Shown in pieces: positions 47,249-58,554 of a DNA stretch of 64,000 bases. The notes beneath the pieces are model-generated. The model did no database searches and was not told the origin of the DNA. It saw only the letters and a list, made by a program, of their open reading frames with translations. Numbering within the stretch: the first letter of the stretch is position 1; every line of letters begins with the position of its first letter. Source of the stretch: Favolaschia claudopus (lineage: Eukaryota; Basidiomycota; Agaricomycetes; Agaricales; Mycenaceae). The stretch covers positions 1,116,001 through 1,180,000 of the forward strand of contig JAWWNJ010000064.1 in assembly GCA_037176885.1 (NCBI GenBank). The letters run 5' to 3'. The translations under genes were made by a program, and so were the position numbers.

Positions 47249-49233
47249 CCCAGTGAAAACGTCGGGCAGCCGGATCGAGCTGCCTCGAACTTCCTAGAAC
47301 TTTTTCTCAAGGTCCCAACTGGTTCGACATTTGGCCGAGAGCTCGATCTGGCTCGAAGGTTTTAGCATTACATATCGAGCTACTTCGAACTGTGTGGAGC
47401 GAGATGTATTCACTATGGAAATACATGCTATTTATACTGTGCTAGCCCGACCGCCACTGCTGCCCGGCTGCCTCAGCCCCGCCCCACCGCCCACTTTCAA
47501 CGCCATGGGACTCATCACGGCTTCCGGCCCCTTCCTCACGCCAATGGTATTATTGCTATCGTTCCCCGCCACTGTGGTCAATCCCAAAGATGCGTTAGAT
47601 AAAGAAAAACGGAGGGAAATAGAGACGAACCTGCAGTAAACCGTTCAATCAAAAGAAAAGCGGCCAAGAATATTTCTATATTGGGAGGAAATTAGTTTAC
47701 GAAGGCACATGTTACTTAGATGATGCAAGCTCACCCGGGTCGACACGGGTTCCAGAGATGCCCTATCTGCAGCCAGAGTCAGCGTACAGACAAGATTTAG
47801 TCGATGTTCTACTAAGCTTGGATGAAGCAACATATACATCGGAACCAGGTCCACAGCCTGTGGCGAAGCGTGTAAGCATTGCTAAATTGCGCATTGAGAA
47901 GCCTTACCTTGACAGAGAATGTAGTCGCAGCTCTCTCCAACTCTACATTCCCCCCGGCCCCACAACGCCGGCTAGAAGGTACTGATAAGAGAGCCGTGAG
48001 ATAAGTGAAGACGGAGCGCAGAACTAAACAAACCTACCTTGAAAGTCTGAATCAGCGTGAGGCGGCGATATATCATATCTGCAAAGTGAGAATGAATACA
48101 AAGGGGTACTAGCCGTTGATTCAATACGTACTGGGATGAGCGCGGGAAACACCGCAGGCGAAGCGACAAGGAAAAAAAAAGAGGAGATAGGGCCCATACG
48201 AGTACTAGATTCTGCACGGCTATCGAGTTGACGATGTAATTAGGTCTAGGCAGATAGAAAGAGAACTGAGTTAGCGGTGCGCTGTACGAGACTGAGAGAA
48301 AAGAGGAAGTGTGGATCGAAGTGAGCCCAAGATGCTGCAGGAGTTGACTGTAAAACTGAATCAGCTCCGAGGTATAATACCGACTGCGCGCCGCAAATGA
48401 GCGCAAGAAAAGGTGATGAAGGCCGTACTCACTAACGGCGAGCGCCCCGCAATCAGCGGCTAATCAGGTGGCGAACGAAGTGAGTTAGCGAATGTGCGTG
48501 AACGCGGGACAAAAGGCTCACGGCGCCACATTCAAACCGGAGGGAGATGGTTTCCCTAGACCAGAATTAGGTGGGGTGGGAAGCGTCGCACGAAGCAGCA
48601 CAGTACGAGATCATATGCGCAGCCTCAAGAGATAGAGATAGCGAGGATTGAGTTGACGATATCGGTTACGATGTACACGCGAAGAGATGTTATGCAGTCG
48701 AAATATGCGTAGCCATAGCTCCGGCTCGAGAAAGGACGCTGGGAGAGCTCTTGTATCGTAGACAAAATCAGATAGAGACCAGCCCAGCGAGAGACAGACG
48801 ACAGAAAAGAAGAGGGCCGGTGAGAAGACTCAAACTAATGTGATTACTTGAGGTAGACGTGGAGAGAACGGAGCGAAGTGAAAGATGGGATAATGAGCCA
48901 GATGGCGGCAGCACGCGGCGACGACGACGGGGAGGAGGGCGCCAACGACAAGAAGACTTTGGATTTCGGACAAAGCAAAGGGAGATGGTGGTGGTAAGAA
49001 AGAAAGAGAGATGCGTGGGATAAAACACAAAAACAATTTGTGTGTTTTCTCACGGGCTCTTTTGGACTTGACGGCGGGGGTTCCCGGTTTTGACGGCGCG
49101 CAAGTCATTCTGCGGTGAGCGCAGTGTTTTGGCGCGAACTGATATCAGAAATGTTGACAAAAATTCGAGGAGGTTCGATATAGTTCTATTTGTTCGAGGC
49201 AGCTCGATCCGGCTGCCCGACGTTTTCACTGGG
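47249..49233 (-). mobile_element. 1985 bp DNA-transposon-like element, copy 2 (inverted)
   Basis: Exact reverse orientation of copy 1: position x here equals 93195 minus x there, at both ends, and the length is the same. It is bounded by the same CCCAGTG...CACTGGG ends. Unlike copy 1 it has no matching target duplication: CTCATCC lies before it and CTTTATC after it. The flanks suggest recombination or a rearrangement instead of a plain insertion. Confidence 0.85.
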
Positions 49234-50000
49234 CTTTATCCTTCGTTCGACATGGCTCAAAGTGGCTGCAGCCTGCAGTGCTACTGAAAACGGCCGCTTC
49301 AAACCGACTTCGGAAAACCAAGGCTCATGGATAACGGTGCAGGTGAGTTGAGCGAACCATAGAAAATCCCAGTAGAAACATCAGGTCCAGCGCTGTTGGC
49401 TGTGATTGCACTCCCGTTGATTGCTGTTCAATTTACCCTCAAATCGACACCGTCCTCCGTATGTTTCAGCTGTTCTCTTTTGGCTGTGCTCTGCGTCTCA
49501 ACAATTGACCGTGTCGAACAAAACTTATTCACCCCGAGGCAACCCCGAGGCGTCGAGAGCACAGAGAGTATGCTCGAATCATTGATCCCACTCCCGAGTC
49601 CGTCAAAACAGGGCGAAGCGTATGCATTAAACAATGTTGAGCGCTACGCCCAGTCCTGCTAATATGTCTCGCCTCACTAGGGATCAACCTCATAAACAAT
49701 AGAATGCACGAAATACGGGAGCATCCGCAAGACAGGCTTCTGTGGACATGAAGAGAGCGGCTTTCATCTGTGAGCTCGACTGGATTGCGGGAAAGTGGGT
49801 GGGACTGAAATCGGATAGTAGGCTTGGGCATTGTTGCATTCATGGCGGAGAGTTGTGCGTCGATTGGTAAGTTGACGCGTCCTGCTGGTTTGAGTTGACA
49901 TCCTCACTCATAACCATAAGCCGTTCGTGGGCTTCAAAGTCGCAGTGCGCCGGAATTTTTCTCTTGCTGTATTACGGCTGACTTGTCTTGGGCTTTAGGT
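49234..50000. other. Intergenic region before surface-protein gene
   Basis: No gene supported. It may contain the first small exon (with a signal peptide) of the next gene, because that gene's ATG at 50001 lacks a signal sequence. A candidate ATG lies at about 49842. Confidence 0.4.
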
Positions 50001-51491
50001 ATGAAAGTTGGCCGAGACGACACGACATCCGGCCCTTTTGCATCGGCGTCATGGATTTGGGCTCCAAATGCCTCTGGAGGATCGGTTGCGTTCATGAATT
50101 CTTTCAATCCACCCTCAGGCAAAAATGCAGACAGCGCGACCATCTCCATCACTGCCGTCGGGAATTTTACGCTATGGGTCAACGGACACCCCGTCGGCCA
50201 GTCGTCGCGTACTGGCACAGACGGGTGGAAGACGGCCCAAGTGTTGCATGCGGTATTAAATGCAACGACCGCGAACCTGTTCTCTGTGCTGGTGCGGAGC
50301 AGTGACTCGACCACACCTCCGCCTGGGCTTTTGGCTGCAATCGATATACTCTACTCCGATAATACGACCTCCACCATCGTTTCAGATTCTAGCTGGCTGG
50401 CTTCGACCGATATTCCCTCTGACTTCCCCTCTCCATCCTCTTCGCACTTGTCGGCATTCATACCGGTCACTGTCGAGGGGCCGTATGGATCAGGTCCCTG
50501 GGGAGAAAGTGTCGCTCTTGTCCCTCACGACGCAGAATTTCCTACCCTCCAGGGTAGCTCTTGGATTTGGTCGACGTCAAATGCGTTTCTAACAGCTCCC
50601 TCCGGAAGTGTTGGGCTTCGCAAAACCTTTTCCACACCTAGCGGAAAGAGTGCGCAGTTCGCGAGAGTGATTGCTACGGCGGATAATTCATTCGACTTCT
50701 ACCTCGGACATTCATTCATCAGCTCTCCGCCAACAGACCTTAACCTTAATATTCCTGGTGCTATGAGCATCTGGCATTACCCGCAGAGATTCACCATCGA
50801 TAATCTGAATTCTACCCTAAATGTTTTCAACATAATCGGGTGGAATTTTGATGCGCAAGGAAGAACACTCGCTACCAGTGCGGGTGTTATTGCTGTTCTC
50901 CAAGTCTATTACACGGATGGCACCAGCGATGTCATCCGGACAGACGATTCCTGGTCGTTCGGTCCATCGAACGCCGGGTCTACATTTCTGTTGACCCCGG
51001 ATTCTTCGCTGTCGCCTGTAGTGGTTCAGGGTCCGTTAGGAATGGTACCATGGAATCAGATGCTAAATACCACCGACACTCTGGCCGCCGCTAGCGTCCC
51101 CGCTTTCCCATTCACCGGACAACCGTCTACACCCAGTAGCACCAGGCATAAAACGGTTCCGGTTGCGGCCATCGTCGGACCCATCGTCGCTGTAATAGCC
51201 GTCGTTGCCCTTATTGGCATCATAATCAGGGTTCGAAAATCTTCCCGTTTTTCGTCAAAGAAGCGGAGCTCGGTCGAAAATGCAATCCTTCCCTATTCTA
51301 GCTGGCATTCCCCAACCACGAATTCGCTCGCCGGCACCGGCACCGTTGGGCCATACGCCCCCTCCAGCGAGGCAACTGTTCAGGAGCCTCCTCCACCCGA
51401 CTATTCCCTGGATGTCCCTTTGGTTTCGGTCGTCAGTGATAGTCAGCGGAAACAGCGTTTACGTCCCATACGCTCTCCGGCCTCTACGTAA
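50001..51491 (+). CDS. Cell-surface protein with two jelly-roll-like modules and one membrane segment (paralogue 1)
   Basis: Two copies of an about 150-residue module. Module 1 starts SASWIWAPNASGG and has TLWVNGHPVGQS and GLLAAIDILYSDNTTS. Module 2 starts GSSWIWSTSNAF and has DFYLGHSFISSPP and VIAVLQVYYTDGTSD. SxWIW followed by beta strands and WVNG is the pattern of galactose-binding-like folds near rhamnosidases, so sugar binding is plausible. One membrane span follows (VAAIVGPIVAVIAVVALIGIII), then a basic stop-transfer (RVRKSSRFSSKKR) and a cytoplasmic tail with PPPDY, a PPxY-type motif. No signal peptide is seen at this ATG; a short upstream exon is likely. About 496 residues as given. 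Many N-glycosylation sites (NxT/S). Confidence 0.75.
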   Translation: MKVGRDDTTSGPFASASWIWAPNASGGSVAFMNSFNPPSGKNADSATISITAVGNFTLWVNGHPVGQSSRTGTDGWKTAQVLHAVLNATTANLFSVLVRSSDSTTPPPGLLAAIDILYSDNTTSTIVSDSSWLASTDIPSDFPSPSSSHLSAFIPVTVEGPYGSGPWGESVALVPHDAEFPTLQGSSWIWSTSNAFLTAPSGSVGLRKTFSTPSGKSAQFARVIATADNSFDFYLGHSFISSPPTDLNLNIPGAMSIWHYPQRFTIDNLNSTLNVFNIIGWNFDAQGRTLATSAGVIAVLQVYYTDGTSDVIRTDDSWSFGPSNAGSTFLLTPDSSLSPVVVQGPLGMVPWNQMLNTTDTLAAASVPAFPFTGQPSTPSSTRHKTVPVAAIVGPIVAVIAVVALIGIIIRVRKSSRFSSKKRSSVENAILPYSSWHSPTTNSLAGTGTVGPYAPSSEATVQEPPPPDYSLDVPLVSVVSDSQRKQRLRPIRSPAST

Positions 51492-51816
51492 CACTCTCCG
51501 CACTTAGACTATGGTAGATTTTGGGTTGATTCACTAGTATATATTGTACATAGCACGTTGGACTAAGACTGATAGTAGCATCCCGCTGTTGGACTTCTTA
51601 ATTATAGCGCTTTATTAGCCTTTCTGTGCTATTTCGGTGGTTTGGAAAATCCGATCATATCACGGAGGCAAAGTCAACCGCTGCCAAGCAGTGCTGTCTG
51701 TAACGCAATTGGCTCTTGTCCGGTTGGACCTGCTTTTTTTGGCGCCTGACTTGCGCCTAGCACTAGAAAAGAACTTGAAGAGATGGGACAGCTTCAATCC
51801 TTATTCCCCTCTAGCC

Positions 51817-54234
51817 ATGTCCGCCCACCATGTTTTGGAGCCCACCGACGCCACCTTGGTTGACCGAACACCACAGAGCTCTATGAGGAGACGAGGTCCC
51901 TCGGAAGAGACTGCTGTCGAGATCACCGCCAGTCCAAATCCAACGAACCTGAGCTTTGATCACGAAAAACTGAAGGATCAACGCGAATGTCGACGGCCCA
52001 TATCCTATGTACCACCAGCAAACCATCACCGCTGTCTTATTATCTGTTTCGACGGCACTGGGGATCAATTCGACGCGGACAACTCGAATATTGTGCAACT
52101 CGTATCGGCGTTGAGGAAGGACGATCGCGCGAAGCAGATGGTTTATTACCAGGTGTGTACTGATCCATCGTATTACACGGACTGTTACTGAACGGTCCAC
52201 CGCCCCAAGTCGGGAATCGGTACATATTCTTCATCGAAGCTTGCAACGCCTTTCTTGACAAAGATGTCACTGGTAAGTGTCTTTCTCTTGTCCCCGGCAA
52301 GCATTAAGGCCGCTGCTGTAGACGCTCGACGCGGCAATTGCCTGGAATCTTGACTCCCATGTCATGTGTGAGCCACTTCTACAGCCCACATCTGCCCTGA
52401 ATTTATTCATGTCTATGTAGCGGGCTATGAATTCTTGATGCAAAACTGTCGGTGCCGCCTTGATTGATATTCTGTGCCAGGTCAATGCTCAAGTTTCGTC
52501 TATAGATACCGCTGGAGATCGTATATGTATCTTTGGATTCTCCAGGGGCGCCTACACTGCTCGGAGGTTTGTTTATAGAACCCTGGCTATTTTCATACAG
52601 TTAACCAAGCATCTCTGTTCAGTTTAGCGGGTATGATTCACAAAGTGGGGTTGCTGCCGGTCGACAATCATCAACAAGGTTGGCTTACTTATCGGTACTC
52701 CGCAAAATTATGTCGTTTAACCGCCTCGACAGTTCCCTTTGCGTACAAGATGTATACACGAGCCGACGCGACAGGATGGGCTCAGGTATGATCATCAGTT
52801 TGCACGTTAGTACAAGCGGACTGATCGAAGCGCCAGTCGAATGCATTCAAAAAAGCCTTCAGCAACGATGTTCACATCGACTTCATTGGCGTCTGGTATG
52901 TTTGATTGAATATGAACGAACCAAGCCGTGACTTATATTATGTGCCATACAGGGACACTGTCGACTCCGTTGGCCTCATCCCAAAGCGTCTGCCATTCAC
53001 CACCTCCAATACTATTGTTCGTACCTTCCGACACGCAGTCTCGCTCGATGAGCGGCGAGCCAAGTTCAAAGCCAACCTCTGGAATTTTCCTGACGACACG
53101 GAGAAGGCGTTGGGTGTCCAGCCCACGCCTTCGCCACCGGCAACCCCGCCCGTGTCGGAGCTTCCGAAATCCAAAACCTCACCCCGGATCACACCCAAGC
53201 ATGGCTTCACATTGCCCAGTATGAGTGTGCCGAAGATGCCCAAGTCTTTCAAAAGTAGCGGTTCAGATACCGACGACTCAGATGAAGCGGAGCAGACGGA
53301 ATTTGAAGCCGCGTTCACGAAGCGGCAAAGGAAGACGAAACCGACAGATGTTCTGGAGGTTTGGTTCGCGGGATGTCATTGTGGTGCGTTGCTGCTGCGT
53401 CTAATTAACAGTTATCGACCCTAAATCTACGACTTGACAGATGTCGGAGGTGGTTCTGTTCCCAACGATACTCGTAATAGCTTAGCGCGAATACCTCTGC
53501 GATGGATGATAAGAGAATGTTTCAAGGTAGTCTCACTCTTTTTTGGCACAAAATCCAGATGTTGAATGTGTGTCCAGGCCGACACTGGTATCATGTTCGA
53601 CTCTCGACGCCTTCGCGAACTGGGTCTCGATTCTGCAACGCTATACCCCATTGTGCTCCCGCGGCCACCGCCCCTTCCGCTCCCGGCCAGCACTGTAATT
53701 GAAAATGTACCGAAGCGCAAGGGATGGCTACGGCGGATGTTTTCTTCGCGCAAGACCAGGGAAGCTGAGGGGGTAGAAGAATATGCGCCGCCGACGCCCG
53801 ATCTGGATGATGATGATTGGGAGGAAAAGAAGGGTGGAGGCAAAGTCACGGTCAAAGAAGAACAACTCTCGCCAGGTGTAGAGGAACTGGAAGATCTGCA
53901 CGATTCGCTTTCGCCGATCTATGACCAGCTCACCCTCAAACCGTTCTGGTGGATCCTCGAAGTTATACCGCTTTCGTTTCGGTATCAGAAGCGGGACAAG
54001 GTGTGGGTGAACGAGATCAGGGCGAACTTGGGGAGGGCAAGGTACATCCCACATCAGCGGCCGACGCATGAAAGCGAGGATGAGGTGCATCACCACTCGC
54101 ACGGCATCGAAAAGCCAGTGGTAAATCTGAAGGTGCATCGAAGTGTCAAGATGAGAAGGGAGGCAAAGGACGCGAAGGGGAGGTCCTACATTAATCGAGC
54201 ACGGTTTCACGCGGAGCCCGAGTGGGTGGATTGA
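51817..54234 (+). CDS. DUF2235 alpha/beta-hydrolase-like protein
   Basis: The ATG at 51817 (MSAHHVLEPTDATL) leads to HHRCLIICFDGTGDQFDADNSNIVQL, the start of the DUF2235 domain. Later exons give SGIGTYSSSKLATPFLTKMS, GDRICIFGFSRGAYTAR, LAGMIHKVGLLP, VPFAYKMYTRADATGWAQ, HIDFIGVWDTVDSVGLIPKRLPFT, FRHAVSLDERRAKFKANLW, and, after a Pro/Ser-rich insert, WFAGCHCDVGGGSVPNDTRNSLARIPLRWMIREC. GFSRG holds the lipase-type nucleophile Ser, and DVGGG and H are typical partners. Bacterial relatives are phospholipases of the Tle1 type, but for fungal copies the substrate is not known. The insert and a C-terminal basic extension (about 53700-54234) are longer than in bacteria. At least six introns. Confidence 0.88.
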
Positions 54235-54600
54235 CGGAGAGCGTGCGCTGATAACATGGTCGAATTTGCCTGGCGCAAGGCAAGGCAAGTTCGAAGAGTT
54301 GGAATCCGGAGGCTTGAATCATGATTGCGACGAGATTTATGTACGAACGAGTCCGCGAAGTTAGACGCGGCAGACTAATGTAATGTAATGAACTATTTAC
54401 GAATCGTAGAAAATGAATAAAGGCACGGTTTAATGCAGGCTCTTAGGCTCTTGAGACGGAGGAAGGTCGTAGATTTTCGGAGGCGGGCCGGGGCTTCGGG
54501 AAGGCCCGGGACCAAGTGCCTATTCCCGCCCACATCATCTCGAATCTGAAGATCTTGAACCATTGCTTATACTTACCGTGTACTATCCCCCGCCGCTACT

Positions 54601-55521
54601 ATGAGCTTGGATTCCGCAGTGCAGCCCCCCTCGATTGTCCAAGTTGCGCCACTTGAATCATCTGAGCTCGATTCTCCTCAGCCTCCCATCGTCATCTTTC
54701 TGCATGTACGTCGACTGCATCTCAACCTTGGCAGGATTGCCAACTATACACAAGGGTCTTGGAGGCTCCCCAGAAAACATAGCTATGAACGCTGTACACC
54801 CTCTGCGCCAAAATCCCGCAATCGGACCCGGTCAAGTAAAATGGATACTTCCCGTGGCGTAGGCGTTCTGCATGGCAGTAATCTGAAAGACCAACGCTTT
54901 CTCAACATGATCAGACCCACAATCACAGTAACGGGGAACATGGGACGCCGTATGCCTGCGTGGTTCAACATTCACATTTTTGACTTTCCTCTTACTATTC
55001 CTTCGCCCGGTGAGGAAGACGAAGCCACAATTCTACCGAGTATCGCTTCAATTGAAGCGCTTTTAACCAATATTGTCGACTCCGGTGTTGATCCTAGTCG
55101 CATCGTACTTGGAGGATTTTCGCAAGGCGCTGCGATGACTCTTCTTACTGGCCTGACCACATCTCATAAACTCGCTGGATTGTTTGTATTGAGCGCACGT
55201 CTCCCTCTGAGACATAGATTCAAATCGGTTTGTTCTTGAACCCTCATTCAATCTTGTTCACTCACGCTATTTTAGATGGCATCCTCCCATGCTTCCGCGG
55301 TGCCTATTTCTTGGGGCCATGGAACAGTTGATCCACTGGTTCCGTACAAACTTGGCCGCGTATGCGCTGACTTTTTAATGATCGAGCTCGGTATCCCTCC
55401 TGCGAAACCTGGATCTTCTAGCGGATTGGATTTTCATGCCTACGAAGGTCTCGCGCACTACATTGGAGATGATGAATTGACGGACCTCGCGTCCTGGTTG
55501 AGAAACTTATTCTCCTTGTAG
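54601..55521 (+). CDS. Acyl-protein thioesterase
   Basis: The ATG at 54601. Exon 1 ends PPIVIFLH and joins GLGGSPENIAMNAVHPLRQNP across an intron, making the oxyanion-loop LHGLGGS. The next exons give VKWILP, TVTGNMGRRMPAWFNI, SIEALLTNIVDSGVDPSRIVLGGFSQGAAMTLL (nucleophile Ser in GFSQG), GLFVLSARLPLR, PISWGHGTVDPLVPY (catalytic Asp) and YEGLAHYIGDDELTDLASWL (catalytic His). The full triad is present. Such enzymes remove palmitate from cysteine residues of membrane proteins and can also act as lysophospholipases. It is close to yeast Apt1 in layout but a little more divergent around the loop after VKWILP, so it may be a specialised copy. Same strand as the DUF2235 gene, 366 bp downstream. Confidence 0.88.
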
Positions 55522-55812
55522 GAAGCTCCGGGTTCTCAACTGGAATTCTTTCCCCTGCCTTGGCCAGCACTTTTCTTTGGCAGATTGAGATATTATGCCT
55601 ATCATCGCTGTATCATGATTTCCCACTGTCACCAATGCTGAAGACGATTCGTGAATCATCCAAATCTTGAACGACAAGTCGACTTCTTGTTGATCGGGAT
55701 ACACTGGGAAAACAAGCAATGTATCTAAAGCTTCCCTACGCATTAACAGCGACAAATGCGCTGACTGAACCTTTCCTATCTCACCCCCACGAGTGATTCG
55801 GAGGGTCCCACA

Positions 55813-57829
55813 ATGAACACCTCAGGTGCGGTGTTCTTTGCATACCTCGACCGCCACGAAACTCATTCTCTCCTATAGGTACTATTCGACCTTTCACACT
55901 CGTTTGCTTATTCACTCTTACACTGCGTAAGTCGTTCGTGGCTGCCAGACTCGTTGGTAACAGAGGAGCCTTGTAGTGGTACGCGCTGGTGTTCATCAAC
56001 ATCGGCATCCTAGACTTGCACTCAGCGCACGAGATGCGCTTGCGGATAGTGGATTAACATCCGCATCGTGGATATGGGACTCAGGCTCGTCGACGGGCAA
56101 CGTCGCGTTCCTCAAAACGTTCAGTAGCTCTGTGGGGAAAATAGCCTCTTCAGCGACCATCTCGTTCACTGCAGCGAACAGTGCCACCTTCTGGGTTAAT
56201 GGGCAACCAGTTGGGCAGTCCAATGACTGGAAAGTTGCTGAGGTGCTCAGTGCTGCGCTGAATGATTCGTCGAACACTTTCTCGGTGTTCGCCGCCAGCG
56301 GTGGGTCTTCACCTCCCGCGGGTTTCTTGGCCGCAATCAAAGTGCAGTATAGCGATGGATCCGTTGATACAGTCGTGTCCGATTCGACTTGGCAGTCCTC
56401 CGCCAATACCCCCTCCGACTTCCCTTTGCCCGCCGACACATCCCGCTTTACCTCTGCGACAGTGGCTGCGTCATTCGGGTCCGGCGCATGGGGAACAGCT
56501 GTAAACCTCACGCCTCCAGATCCCAACGTCCTGACTTTGATGGGAGGTACGTGGATCTGGTCCACCTTTGATGGCGAGTACGCCGCGCCTGCTGGAACTG
56601 TCGGATTTCGCAAGAACGTTGTTACACCCAACGGGAAGAAAGCGCAATCCGCGAGCGTTCTCCTCACGGCCGATAACACTTTTTCTTTTTACGTGAATGA
56701 CAAATACGTCGGTGCACCTCCGTTCGAAGCCAATGCTGTCGTCGAGTCGACGGCCTGGGGGCGTGCACAACGGTTCAGTGTTGGCCTCAACCCGGCATCG
56801 AATACGTTCACTGTCATCGTCACAAACTTTCTCAATCCATCGTCTGGAGCAACATCGCCGGCAGGTCTCGTCGCAAGTATCCGAGTCGTATATGCAGACG
56901 GAAGCAGCGATCTCCTTGGAACGGACCCTAGTTGGTTAAATGGGCCATACACCAGCGTTGCGGATTTTCTTGCGGTGCCGGATTCTGCGCTCGCGGCATC
57001 TTTCAATGTAGCTGCTGTTGGAGCTTGGCCATGGGGATCGCTTTCTGGTGTTTCCAATGTATTAGCAGCTGCGGTTGTTCCTTCTCCTCCCTTCACCGAG
57101 AGCCCTGCGTCGTCAGGGAGCCAAGGCAATTCGAATTCCTCCACAGGTGACAGAAGCGGTTCGGGCCCAGTTGTCAATTCGATGAGCGCATCTGTAACCA
57201 GTGGCAGCCACCGCGGCGCGTCTGGTGCTGCTGTTTCCTCCACCGTGCATTCTGGAAGCAGCGCGGGTTCAGCTTCTCCAACACCGGGCACTGATGCTGG
57301 AAATTCTGCGCCTCCGAGCACTGTCACCTCGAATTCAGCCACCCATAATAACAGCACTCCTGTTGCTGCAATAGTTGGCGCTATTGCAAGTACCCTCACC
57401 TTACTCTTCATCGGGCTAGCCGGATCCTGTTGGTATCGTCGACGTCGCACGCGCCTTCGGCGTCATTTGCATTCAGTGGGGTCGAGCATCATTGCGCCCT
57501 TGAACAATGCCTCGGAAGCGCATAACGCTCAGCCAGTTACCTCTTCTCTGGAAAATGATGACTCTCCAAGCACGACAGAATTACCGGTCGGAAGTATACT
57601 CCCGTTTCTATTGCCAATGGAGGAACGCGCAGGACAAGCGCCGGGACCTAGCCACAACTCTCCAACGGCCAAGCTTGAACGTGAACTAATGAGCTCCCGA
57701 GCCATTGAATCTTCCATATCGACTGATACCCCCCCATCTCTACATAGCAATAATCCACAGCCAGAAGAAGCATATTTTTCAGACGCAGAACCTGATACTC
57801 GCCCTCCTCCAAGCTACTATACCGAGTAG
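55813..57829 (+). CDS. Cell-surface protein with two jelly-roll-like modules and one membrane segment (paralogue 2)
   Basis: Same layout as the protein at 50001-51491. Module 1 is TSASWIWDSGSSTGNVAFLKTF with FWVNGQPVGQSNDW and GFLAAIKVQYSDGSVD. Module 2 is GGTWIWSTFDGEYAAPAG with FYVNDKYVGAPPF and GLVASIRVVYADGSSD. A long Ser/Thr/Gly-rich stalk (about 130 residues, likely O-glycosylated) precedes the membrane span (VAAIVGAIASTLTLLFIGLAG), the basic WYRRRRTRLRRH, and a tail ending RPPPSYYTE with a PPxY motif. The coding frame is open from about 55961, but no ATG lies in frame nearby. I take ATG 55813 plus one or two small introns as the likely start; this is the weak point. The stalk is much longer than in paralogue 1. 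Confidence 0.7.
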
Positions 57830-57951
57830 TAGCCTAAATCTGTCTTTTGCTGTATCTGCTCACCTTCAGATGATCCCTTCAACCTCATGTCGAATCGTAT
57901 TCGATGCTCGGTATCTACAATCATATTGTTGCAATGACGGATTATCAAAGG

Positions 57952-58082
57952 AACATCTTACCCAAATTCGCCTTCGACTTTCGGGCTCCGCAACAGACTA
58001 CTATGATACCTGAGGCAAGTCCAAAGGTCAATTGATGCGACAGGACGGACGAAACAGCTCTGAACTCCGTCGCCGCAAACAT
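57952..58082 (-). pseudogene. Cytochrome P450 3'-end relic
   Basis: On the minus strand, MFAATEFRAVSSVLSHQLTF matches VFAVTEFKAVLSVLLRHFIF of the intact P450 at 12953-15102. In a shifted frame, LLRSPKVEGEFG followed by a stop and DVPL matches LLPRPKVEGEAGYEVPL. So this is the last exon of a related P450 with a frameshift and a stop. No heme-loop exon is found next to it. Confidence 0.75.
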
Positions 58083-58554
58083 CTAATCAAGGTGTCAAGT
58101 ATTTAACATCGACATCAGGCTTCCAAGCACTTAGTGTTCGCCCTGGCTCCGACCCATTTCATGCAGTGATAACCCCGTTGACTTCCAGGACTTTGCAAGC
58201 AGGGAAAAGGGAATGCTTTGCCTATTGACCGATTTGGCACAACTCGTCCATCACCTTGAAGAGGAAGGAGTTTGTTTGCAGTTGTTTAGCTCACTGATTA
58301 GATTCACCACAATGTTGAATCTGGAACCCTTCGTGGACGGAGTATTCCAACCTTCGGCTCGTGACCTGTCTAGATTTGCTGAGGAGAAAAAAATGCGACG
58401 TTCATGACATTATGATACAAAAGGAAGTAGGAAAATGCATCTTTCGTGTGGATTCGTGTAGTTGTCAATGACTAGTGAAAATGTTCCATTGGAGTGAAAG
58501 GTAGAGGAAAAAGTCAATAACGTTATGCAAAGGCTACAATGTTGATGTAATGCT
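58083..58554. other. Intergenic region, no feature
   Basis: Between the P450 relic and the kinase 3' end. I see nothing supported. Confidence 0.4.

Noticed and set aside
43962..49233. hAT family assignment of the 1985 bp element
   Set aside because: Ends look similar (CAGTG), but hAT makes 8 bp duplications and here it is 7 bp, and no transposase frame is present to decide.
58213..58407. 64-residue plus-strand frame after the P450 relic
   Set aside because: Short, no homologous pattern, no upstream promoter-like stretch.
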